Translations under genes and position numbers: made by a program
Notes under the pieces: model-generated
Databases searched by the model: none
Seen by the model: only the letters and a program-made list of their open reading frames with translations
Told to the model about the DNA's origin: nothing
In this document: piece after piece, positions 1 through 5,112 of the stretch
How the letters are laid out: each line of letters opens with the position of its first letter
How positions within the stretch are numbered: the first letter of the stretch is position 1
Assembly: GCA_011330645.1 (NCBI GenBank)
Contig: DRQB01000189.1
Coordinates: 1 to 6,829 of the forward strand
Length of the DNA: 6,829 bases
Direction of reading: 5' to 3'
Origin: Campylobacterota bacterium
GTDB lineage: Bacteria; Campylobacterota; Campylobacteria; Campylobacterales; Sulfurovaceae

Positions 1-185
1 CAAGTTCTATCTCTTGGAATGCCAGTGAAAACCTCACCTTTACACTGAAAGGACAAAACCTTTTAGACAAAGCAAAAGCAACAGGTTTATTTAGAATAAG
101 TCCAACGACAGGGAGCTTTTTAAAACCACTCTCCATCTCTCCTATAGACCAGAGAGTGACACTTGAAGTGGAGTATACATTTTGA
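1..185 (+). CDS. C-terminal end of a probable TonB-dependent outer-membrane receptor (5' truncated by window)
   Basis: Only the last 60 codons are present; the frame is open from base 3 to a TGA at 183-185. The peptide has the look of the final two strands of a TonB-dependent receptor barrel: a segment reading LTFTLKGQNLLDKAKATG, matching the 'NLLDK' turn that is common near the end of these receptors, a Pro/Gly-rich loop, and a last strand VTLEVEYTF ending in the terminal aromatic Phe used as a BAM recognition signal. Receptors of this family import ferric chelates, cobalamin or other substrates using TonB energy, or act as surface sensors. No plug domain or TonB box is in view, so the ligand cannot be stated. 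The stop overlaps the start of the next gene, which places it at the head of a three-gene unit with the exported protein and the GGDEF-EAL protein. Another outer-membrane barrel type is possible. Confidence 0.68.
   Translation, partial: SSISWNASENLTFTLKGQNLLDKAKATGLFRISPTTGSFLKPLSISPIDQRVTLEVEYTF
169..173 (+). promoter_or_regulatory. Ribosome binding site supporting the TTG start at 182
   Basis: TGGAG lies 8 bases before a TTG codon that overlaps the stop of the upstream receptor gene. The TTG is the only start that keeps the hydrophobic signal sequence of the 151-residue protein; the next in-frame ATG is about 65 codons further in. The site lies inside the last codons of the receptor gene, so initiation is probably coupled to its termination. 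Confidence 0.55.
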
Positions 186-637
186 AAAAAATCTTGGTAC
201 TCTTCATCCTTAGCTATGGGCAACTTGTTGCGCTAGATAAGGAGAGTACACTCAATTTTTACCAGCATATATTTACAGCGATCACCTCGGCACATCCCGT
301 GTTTGTGTATGTAGAAGACCCTGAATACAGAGAAGTCTTTCTACAGGCAGATAAAATTTTACTGGCAAAACGTATGAAGGGGGCAGATGTGCTTTTACTG
401 ACAAGTAAAGCCATGCTTGAAAAAGTGTTACATCAAAAAGAGTTGCATCTTCAAGAAGTTAAAAAGCCACTTTTATTTGCCACTGATTATCATATATTAA
501 AAGCCTCCAAAGAGGTGATAGGTGCATTCTACTGGAAAAAAGGAAGAGCACAGTTATTGTTTGTTAAAAGCAGGTTGAAAGCACATGGTATTGTACTCTC
601 TTCAGAATATCAAAAATTTATAATCGATGAGCTATGA
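182..637 (+). CDS. Small exported periplasmic protein, YfiR/DUF4154-like in outline
   Basis: This 151-residue protein starts with a signal peptide: Lys-Lys at 2-3, a hydrophobic core at about 4-16, and a plausible signal peptidase I site after Ala17 (LVA). The mature part of about 134 residues is lysine-rich and has no cysteine, so it is not a lipoprotein or a cytochrome. Its order of elements recalls the YfiR (DUF4154) family: a helix, a strand near 38-46 (HPVFVYVED), a strand at 68-75 (ADVLLLTS), a strand at 96-102, then IGAFYWKKGRAQLLFVKSR and a closing 'HGIVLSSEYQKF'. This parallels the GGMI-F...GR-RFEIN...GL-ISS-LL ending of DUF4154, but the identity is low and the YfiR disulphide cysteines are absent. 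YfiR holds the membrane cyclase YfiN inactive from the periplasm. By analogy this protein may link the upstream outer-membrane receptor to the downstream membrane GGDEF-EAL protein. That role is inference; the coding call is much firmer. The TTG start overlaps the receptor stop and the stop overlaps the next start (ATGA). Confidence 0.72.
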   Translation: MKKILVLFILSYGQLVALDKESTLNFYQHIFTAITSAHPVFVYVEDPEYREVFLQADKILLAKRMKGADVLLLTSKAMLEKVLHQKELHLQEVKKPLLFATDYHILKASKEVIGAFYWKKGRAQLLFVKSRLKAHGIVLSSEYQKFIIDEL

Positions 638-2511
638 GAGAACAGTACTTTAATAAATTTATTATCCTCCTTATAGTATTACTGATTGGTTTTGCTGTAT
701 TTTTACAAATATCAACAGAACATAGTACTGAAAAACTTAAAAATGAAGAGGTTTTTAAAGCAGAGCAGTATGTGAGTAACATAGCAAAACTCATCCAGCT
801 TCGTACGCATGATAAGCTAGAAGCTACACTCAATACGAATCCTCAACTTAGAACTCAGCTCAACGAAGCATTACACGCATTCTTGACCCAACAATATCAA
901 TATATATTTGTACTCAAAAAAGATTCTAAAGGGCAATATCGTTTTCTCTTGGATGGTGCAAGAGATGCAGAAGAATATCACTCTTTATTTATGCCACAAA
1001 GTACGCTTTTTGATGAAGTGTATGAAAGTGGAAAAATGCAGATAGTCCAACAAGAAGATGAAGTCAAAAATCTTTGGTTGTCGCTGGTTTATCCTATCGT
1101 AATCAACCATAAGACAGAAGCACTTTTGGTATTGGATTTTGCTAAGACGTATGGAGAAAAATTAAGTCATTTTAACTCTCCGTTAATGTTTGTAATACGT
1201 ATGATGCAAGTTTTTTTATTACTCAGTATAGTGTTGTTACTTTTCTTAGCATATCGCTATTTTAAAGCACGTGAGGCACTGATTAAAGATAAATTAACTT
1301 CAACATATACCAAATATTATTTATCAGAATTATTTAATCATGAAAAGGTAAACAAGTATCATGCTATACTCATAGACTTGGATGCATTTAAAGAGATAAA
1401 TAAAAAATATGGTATTGAGTTTGGCGATAAAGTGATTGTACTTTTTTCTCGTGCCATATTTCATACATTATCTTCGACTTCAAAGATCATACGTACCGGG
1501 GGAACAGAGTTTTTAGTGCTCATTCCTAAACAAGAAGGGAAGATAGAATCTTTAGCCCATACTTTATTTGCAACGATGCAAAAACAAAAATATTATTATG
1601 ACAATGAAGAAGTTTATTTGGGTGTTTCTATGAGCGCAATGGCTATACCTGAAAATGCATCGTCGATCCAAAATGTACAGAGAGTTTTGGATGAGAAACT
1701 ACTTGAAGTAAAAAGTAAAGGTAAAAATGCTTTAGGGATTATAGATATTGAAAGTTTGGAAAATTTACGATATAGCAATATGGATTACATTAAAGAAGCA
1801 TTAGAAGAGGAACGTTTGCTTTGTGTATATCAACCTATATATAATACAAAAAGTAAAGAAATTGTCAAGTATGAAGCATTAGTAAGGTTGATTGATAAAG
1901 AGAATCCCAAAAAGCTCATTTCACCATTTCACTTTATGGATGTCATAAAAGGAACAAGTCAATATATTAAAATGAGTAAGTTGGTTTTTAATCATGTTTT
2001 TTCTACATTGCAAAAATATCCAGAGATTAAATTAAGCGTGAATGTAGATTTAGATGATTTGGAGAATGCAGAGATGATGGAAATGATACGTATCAATCTC
2101 GAAAAACATAAGAAAATAGCCAATAGGCTTACCTTTGAGATTCTTGAAGAACATGAAATCAAAGACTACAATAAGGTACAAGAGATATTTAAACAATTAA
2201 AAGCGTATGGGTCTAAAATTGCATTGGATGATTTTGGAAGCGGTTATGCAAGTTACGGATATCTTATCAGACTTGATATCGATATTTTAAAGATAGATGG
2301 TACGCTGATTAAAGAATTACAAAAAAACCCACTACGTGCAAAAGAAGTCTTAAAATCTATCAAAGAATTAGCAGATGAATTTGGCTATGAAGTTGTTGCC
2401 GAATTTGTCTCACATGAAGATATTTATGAGATGGTAAAGATGTTGGATATTACTTATTCTCAAGGATATTATTTGGGTGAACCTAGACCTATTGAAGTAT
2501 ATCTACCTTAA
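634..2511 (+). CDS. Membrane GGDEF-EAL protein, probable c-di-GMP phosphodiesterase with degenerate cyclase site
   Basis: The 625-residue inner-membrane protein has a first transmembrane segment at about 8-26, a periplasmic sensor region at about 27-186, and a second transmembrane segment at about 187-209. The sensor resembles a Cache-type domain; the stretch NLWLSLVYPI then ALLVLDFA at 146-169 fits the strand pattern before the membrane. A GGDEF domain (about 219-370) keeps Asp248 and Asn256, but the signature reads GGTEF (289-293), with Thr in place of the acidic metal ligand, and there is no RxxD inhibitory site, so cyclase activity is unlikely. The EAL domain (about 383-625) has EAL at 414-416, Asn470, Glu502, Asp532-Asp533 in DDFGSG, Lys553, Glu590 and Gln610, the usual metal and catalytic set. 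The usual EGVE reads EFVS at 590-593. The likely role is hydrolysis of c-di-GMP under periplasmic control, with the GGTEF domain perhaps acting as a GTP-sensing regulator. Its ATG sits in the stop of the small exported protein gene (ATGA), so the two are probably co-translated and may be partners. Confidence 0.93.
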   Translation: MREQYFNKFIILLIVLLIGFAVFLQISTEHSTEKLKNEEVFKAEQYVSNIAKLIQLRTHDKLEATLNTNPQLRTQLNEALHAFLTQQYQYIFVLKKDSKGQYRFLLDGARDAEEYHSLFMPQSTLFDEVYESGKMQIVQQEDEVKNLWLSLVYPIVINHKTEALLVLDFAKTYGEKLSHFNSPLMFVIRMMQVFLLLSIVLLLFLAYRYFKAREALIKDKLTSTYTKYYLSELFNHEKVNKYHAILIDLDAFKEINKKYGIEFGDKVIVLFSRAIFHTLSSTSKIIRTGGTEFLVLIPKQEGKIESLAHTLFATMQKQKYYYDNEEVYLGVSMSAMAIPENASSIQNVQRVLDEKLLEVKSKGKNALGIIDIESLENLRYSNMDYIKEALEEERLLCVYQPIYNTKSKEIVKYEALVRLIDKENPKKLISPFHFMDVIKGTSQYIKMSKLVFNHVFSTLQKYPEIKLSVNVDLDDLENAEMMEMIRINLEKHKKIANRLTFEILEEHEIKDYNKVQEIFKQLKAYGSKIALDDFGSGYASYGYLIRLDIDILKIDGTLIKELQKNPLRAKEVLKSIKELADEFGYEVVAEFVSHEDIYEMVKMLDITYSQGYYLGEPRPIEVYLP

Positions 2512-2537
2512 AAAGAATTGCTTTTTTCCCTTTTTAA
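2508..2537 (+). terminator. Possible weak AT-rich terminator after the GGDEF-EAL gene
   Basis: The stop codon region TTAAAAAG (2508-2515) can pair with CTTTTTAA (2530-2537), or its inner AAAAAG with CTTTTT (2521-2526) around a 5-base loop. Either stem has a single G-C pair, so folding is weak. T-runs follow. It sits where the left transcript would be expected to end, just before a new promoter, but the same T-runs also serve as upstream promoter sequence. Confidence 0.3.
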
Positions 2538-2561
2538 AGCTATTTGGCTATAATAATTGAC
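2522..2561 (+). promoter_or_regulatory. Campylobacterota-type sigma-70 promoter for the DUF2018-ispB-hemA-proS operon
   Basis: A perfect TATAAT -10 box lies at 2549-2554, preceded by TTTG at 2543-2546, giving the extended -10 form TTTGGCTATAAT. There is no clear TTGACA -35 box. Instead T-tracts occur at 2522-2527, 2531-2535 and 2541-2545, roughly one helical turn apart, as described for Campylobacter and Helicobacter vegetative promoters. Transcription would begin near 2560-2562, leaving a leader of about 33 bases before the ATG at 2595. It lies in the only real intergenic gap of the window. Confidence 0.65.
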
Positions 2562-2594
2562 TTTTAGAAAAATTCATAATTTAGGAAAACAAAC

Positions 2595-2897
2595 ATGAGC
2601 AATTATACAGATGAAGATGATGATTACGGTGATTACAAAGATGACTTTTGGGGGAGAACACCTCAGTCTTCTTACTTTGAGATAGCAAAAACAGCAAATC
2701 AAAATGTGGTAGAAAAAGAGATAGAAGCAGTATTTAGAAGACTCGCAGTGGTTGAGCGTATGCTTGAAGAGAGAGGCGTTACGGAAGATGATATCAAACG
2801 AGAAATAAATTCTACGGTGATTGATGAAGACATAGATGGTAGAACAGGTTCTGTATTTATTGACCTTGTGGGTCGTATCGTTACGCAGTGTGAATAG
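2595..2897 (+). CDS. DUF2018 family protein (HP0242-like)
   Basis: This 100-residue acidic protein matches the layout of the DUF2018 family, whose founding structure is HP0242 of Helicobacter pylori, an all-helical homodimer noted for its intertwined, knotted fold. Visible features are a very acidic N-terminus (residues 6-17, mostly Asp/Glu with Tyr), the family-like segment DDFWGRTPQSSYFEI (16-30), a helix KTANQNVVEKEIEAVFRRLA (32-51) that continues to about residue 59, and further helices to the C-terminus. No catalytic motif, signal peptide or membrane segment is present, so it is presumably cytoplasmic; the biochemical role of the family is not known to me. AGGA at 2583-2586 sits 8 bases before the ATG. 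It is the first gene after the promoter, and its TAG stop overlaps the ribosome binding site of the next gene. The same position beside the polyprenyl synthase, hemA and proS genes in H. pylori argues for a conserved functional or regulatory tie. Confidence 0.85.
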   Translation: MSNYTDEDDDYGDYKDDFWGRTPQSSYFEIAKTANQNVVEKEIEAVFRRLAVVERMLEERGVTEDDIKREINSTVIDEDIDGRTGSVFIDLVGRIVTQCE

Positions 2898-2901
2898 GAA
2901 G
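2896..2901 (+). promoter_or_regulatory. Strong ribosome binding site deciding the GTG start at 2909
   Basis: AGGAAG is separated by 7 bases from a GTG codon, and it overlaps the TAG stop of the DUF2018 gene (2895-2897). This supports the GTG as the start of the polyprenyl synthase; the protein begins in a helix that suits the family N-terminus, and no ATG is nearby in frame. Confidence 0.7.
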
Positions 2902-2908
2902 TAGTTAC

Positions 2909-3805
2909 GTGTTAAGTGCCGTTGAGAGAAAAATAGAACAGTTTATTGTTGACTTGAATGATAAAGAAGTGCGTGCACTTTATAGTAAACTACCTCATGG
3001 AAAAAGATTACGTGCAAAGCTTATTTTAACCATAGCAGGTTCAGGACTTTCTGTCATTAAAACAGCAGCTGTTGTCGAGATGATACATGCTGCAAGTCTT
3101 TTACATGATGATGTGATAGATGATGCCTATACCCGTCGTTCACGTCCTTCTCTCAATGCAGTGTATGGCAATAAAACGGCTATCATGCTAGGTGATATCC
3201 TTTATTCAAAAGGTTTTTTAGAGTTAAACGCCATTAGCCCTGAAGTGGCAAAAATAGTTTCCAATGCTGTAGTACAACTCAGTCTTGGAGAACTAAAAGA
3301 TGTTTCACTCTCAAAAACATTTAATCTAGATAAAGAAATGTATCTTGAAATGATCTATCAAAAAACAGCTTCTCTGATGGAGGCAAGTGCAGGTGCGGCT
3401 GCCTACTTATCGGGTAAAGATAAAACAGCCTATATGACCTATGGACGTAATCTTGGTATTGCTTTTCAAATGATTGATGACATACTAGATATTACGATGG
3501 ATACCGAGACACTTGGTAAGCCTGCCTTACATGATTTTGAAGAAGGTAAAACGACTTTGCCTTATATCTATTTGTACGAAGCCCTTGAAAGTAAAGAGGC
3601 TGAAAAATTAAAATCTTTACACGGTAAAAAATTGACTACAGACGAACAGCAGTGGATTAAGATGATGATGCACAACACTTCAGTAATACAAAAAAGTTAT
3701 AATGAGGCTAAAGTGCTAATAGATGAAGCCATTGCTTTAATGGATGAAAAAGGTGAAAAGGCACTGAGTAACATTGCTATAGCAATGATTGAGAGGAATT
3801 TTTAA
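2909..3805 (+). CDS. ispB: Long-chain polyprenyl diphosphate synthase (octaprenyl-type, quinone side chain)
   Basis: This 298-residue trans-isoprenyl diphosphate synthase adds isopentenyl units to an allylic primer to make the all-trans chain of menaquinone. Both aspartate-rich motifs are intact: the first at 67-71 (DDVID, in SLLHDDVIDD) and the second at 190-194 (DDILD, in FQMIDDILDIT). Other family elements are GKRLRA at 31-36, where the usual Pro of GKRxRP is Ala, RRS at 76-78, the KTASLMEAS helix at 152-160, and GK...DFEEGKTTLPYI at 203-220. The residue five places before the first motif is Ala62, a small residue that fits a long-chain product and argues against a farnesyl or geranylgeranyl synthase. 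Exact chain length cannot be read from sequence; members of this phylum commonly use MK-6, so 'octaprenyl' is a family label only. The length is slightly shorter than the E. coli IspB of about 320. It is soluble and cytoplasmic. The gene starts with GTG, 11 bases after DUF2018, and its TAA shares one base with the hemA ATG. Confidence 0.93.
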   Translation: MLSAVERKIEQFIVDLNDKEVRALYSKLPHGKRLRAKLILTIAGSGLSVIKTAAVVEMIHAASLLHDDVIDDAYTRRSRPSLNAVYGNKTAIMLGDILYSKGFLELNAISPEVAKIVSNAVVQLSLGELKDVSLSKTFNLDKEMYLEMIYQKTASLMEASAGAAAYLSGKDKTAYMTYGRNLGIAFQMIDDILDITMDTETLGKPALHDFEEGKTTLPYIYLYEALESKEAEKLKSLHGKKLTTDEQQWIKMMMHNTSVIQKSYNEAKVLIDEAIALMDEKGEKALSNIAIAMIERNF

Positions 3806-5112
3806 TGTACTATCAAGTCGTAAGTTTTTCACACAAAAATTGTGATCAGGGTATGAGAGAGAAGTTGGCATTTGCCAACAATGAAGAAAAAATTGAACTA
3901 CTGAATTTATTGGTGGCTTTTGAATTTGTCCATGAGGCTTTTATTGTTTCTACGTGTAACCGTGTTGAAATTGTGCTTGCAACACGCGATAATTTCTCTT
4001 CTTATCATGCTATTTTAGGACTCATGGCACAAAAAAGTGACTTGAACTTTTATGAATTGAAAACTACAGCAGAACGTTATGATGATGAAGAAGCAGTGCA
4101 TCACGTTTTTTCAGTGGTCTCTTCGCTAGAATCTTTGGTTGTTGGTGAGTCACAAATTACAGGACAAGTCAAAGAAGCCTTTATGTTGTCCCATAAAAAT
4201 AAGACTGCAGGACGTAAGTTAAACCGTCTTATCTCGTATGCGGTGAAATGTGCAGCAGAAGTAAGAAATGTAACAAATATTTCCCAGAATCCTATCTCCA
4301 TAGCTTCCGTGGCTGTGGCGCAGGCACATCATATACTCGGTGACAATATGGTAGGGATGACTGGTGTTGTCTTGGGCGCAGGAGAAATGGGTGTACTTGC
4401 TGCCAAACATTTACTCCGTGCAAAATGTGATGTGGTTATGTTAGGACGGGACTTAGAAAAAGTAGAATTGGTTGCCCATACTTTAGGCGAAAATGTGAAA
4501 GCAGATACCGTTGAAAATCTGACAAAATACATTAACCGTTATCGTTTACTATTCTCTGCTACCTCTGCAAAAGAACCTGTGGTTACAAAAGAGATGATAG
4601 AGAGTGATTCTGTTGAGAGATTGTGGTTTGATATGGCAATTCCAAGAGATATTGAAGATATGGGAATGGACAAATTACAACTGTTTCGTATAGATGATTT
4701 GAGAAGTATCTCAGAAAGTAACCATGCAATGCGTGAAGAACAAGCAGTAAGAGCAGCAGAAATCGTAGAAAAATATAGAGAAGAATTTTATGCATGGTTA
4801 CGCGCACTCTCCATTGAACCTGTGATTAAACAGATGAGAGAACATGTCTCTGAAGCCATAGATGAAGAGATGAAACGTGCTATAAAAAAAGGTTTTGTCC
4901 CCTCAGAGGCAGAAGACAATATGCGAAAAATGGCAGAACAAATGTTCAAACGCTTTTTACATGACCCTACACAGAATTTACGTAAATCTTCAACACAGAG
5001 AAAAAATGCAAACTGTATAGAAGCAGTAAAAAGAATGTTTAACATTGACACAGAACATATAGACTTTAAACAATATAAAAATGATCATCACACTAAAGGA
5101 TACAGCGCGTGA
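3805..5112 (+). CDS. hemA: Glutamyl-tRNA reductase
   Basis: The 435-residue enzyme reduces the glutamyl group of Glu-tRNA(Glu) with NADPH to glutamate-1-semialdehyde, the first committed step of C5-pathway tetrapyrrole synthesis. The N-terminal catalytic domain carries the thioester-forming nucleophile Cys51 in STCNRVEI (49-56) and the REKLAF segment at 18-23. A signature near 99-126 includes SLESLVVGESQITGQVKEAF, where the more common GLDS reads SLES. The NADPH-binding domain has VVLGAGEMG at 188-196 and LGRDLEK at 213-219, followed by LWFDMAIPRDIE (273-284). The C-terminal helical dimerisation domain runs from about 295 to 418, starting with FRIDDLRSISESN. Length is normal for the family. 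The N-terminus lacks the paired lysines that target Salmonella HemA for haem-controlled proteolysis, so regulation of that kind is not visible. GAGAGGA at 3791-3797, inside the synthase gene, serves as ribosome binding site. Start and stop both overlap neighbours (TAATG and GTGA), implying translational coupling. The downstream hemC of this pathway is not in the window. Confidence 0.98.
   Translation: MYYQVVSFSHKNCDQGMREKLAFANNEEKIELLNLLVAFEFVHEAFIVSTCNRVEIVLATRDNFSSYHAILGLMAQKSDLNFYELKTTAERYDDEEAVHHVFSVVSSLESLVVGESQITGQVKEAFMLSHKNKTAGRKLNRLISYAVKCAAEVRNVTNISQNPISIASVAVAQAHHILGDNMVGMTGVVLGAGEMGVLAAKHLLRAKCDVVMLGRDLEKVELVAHTLGENVKADTVENLTKYINRYRLLFSATSAKEPVVTKEMIESDSVERLWFDMAIPRDIEDMGMDKLQLFRIDDLRSISESNHAMREEQAVRAAEIVEKYREEFYAWLRALSIEPVIKQMREHVSEAIDEEMKRAIKKGFVPSEAEDNMRKMAEQMFKRFLHDPTQNLRKSSTQRKNANCIEAVKRMFNIDTEHIDFKQYKNDHHTKGYSA
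5096..5100 (+). promoter_or_regulatory. Ribosome binding site deciding the GTG start of proS at 5109
   Basis: AAGGA lies 8 bases before GTG 5109-5111, which overlaps the hemA TGA in a GTGA junction. The protein read from this GTG (MRLSRLLLPTTKE) begins as Campylobacterota prolyl-tRNA synthetases do, so no later start is needed. Confidence 0.65.

Noticed and set aside
618..833. Reverse-strand open frame of 71 codons over the start of the GGDEF-EAL gene
   Set aside because: It lies opposite clear coding sequence, is Ser/Leu/Cys-rich without family pattern, and has no supporting ribosome site.
1289..1744. Active diguanylate cyclase
   Set aside because: The signature is GGTEF and the usual LTGLxNR lead reads LTSTYTK; a functional cyclase site is unlikely.
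2510..2526. Riboswitch or structured leader before the DUF2018 gene
   Set aside because: The leader after the predicted start site is only about 33 bases, AT-rich and without stable pairing.
2631..2648. DYKDDF in the DUF2018 protein, close to the FLAG epitope DYKDDDDK, as a sign of an engineered tag
   Set aside because: It lacks the remaining acidic residues, sits within a naturally acidic N-terminus, and is followed directly by the family's own FWGRTP segment.
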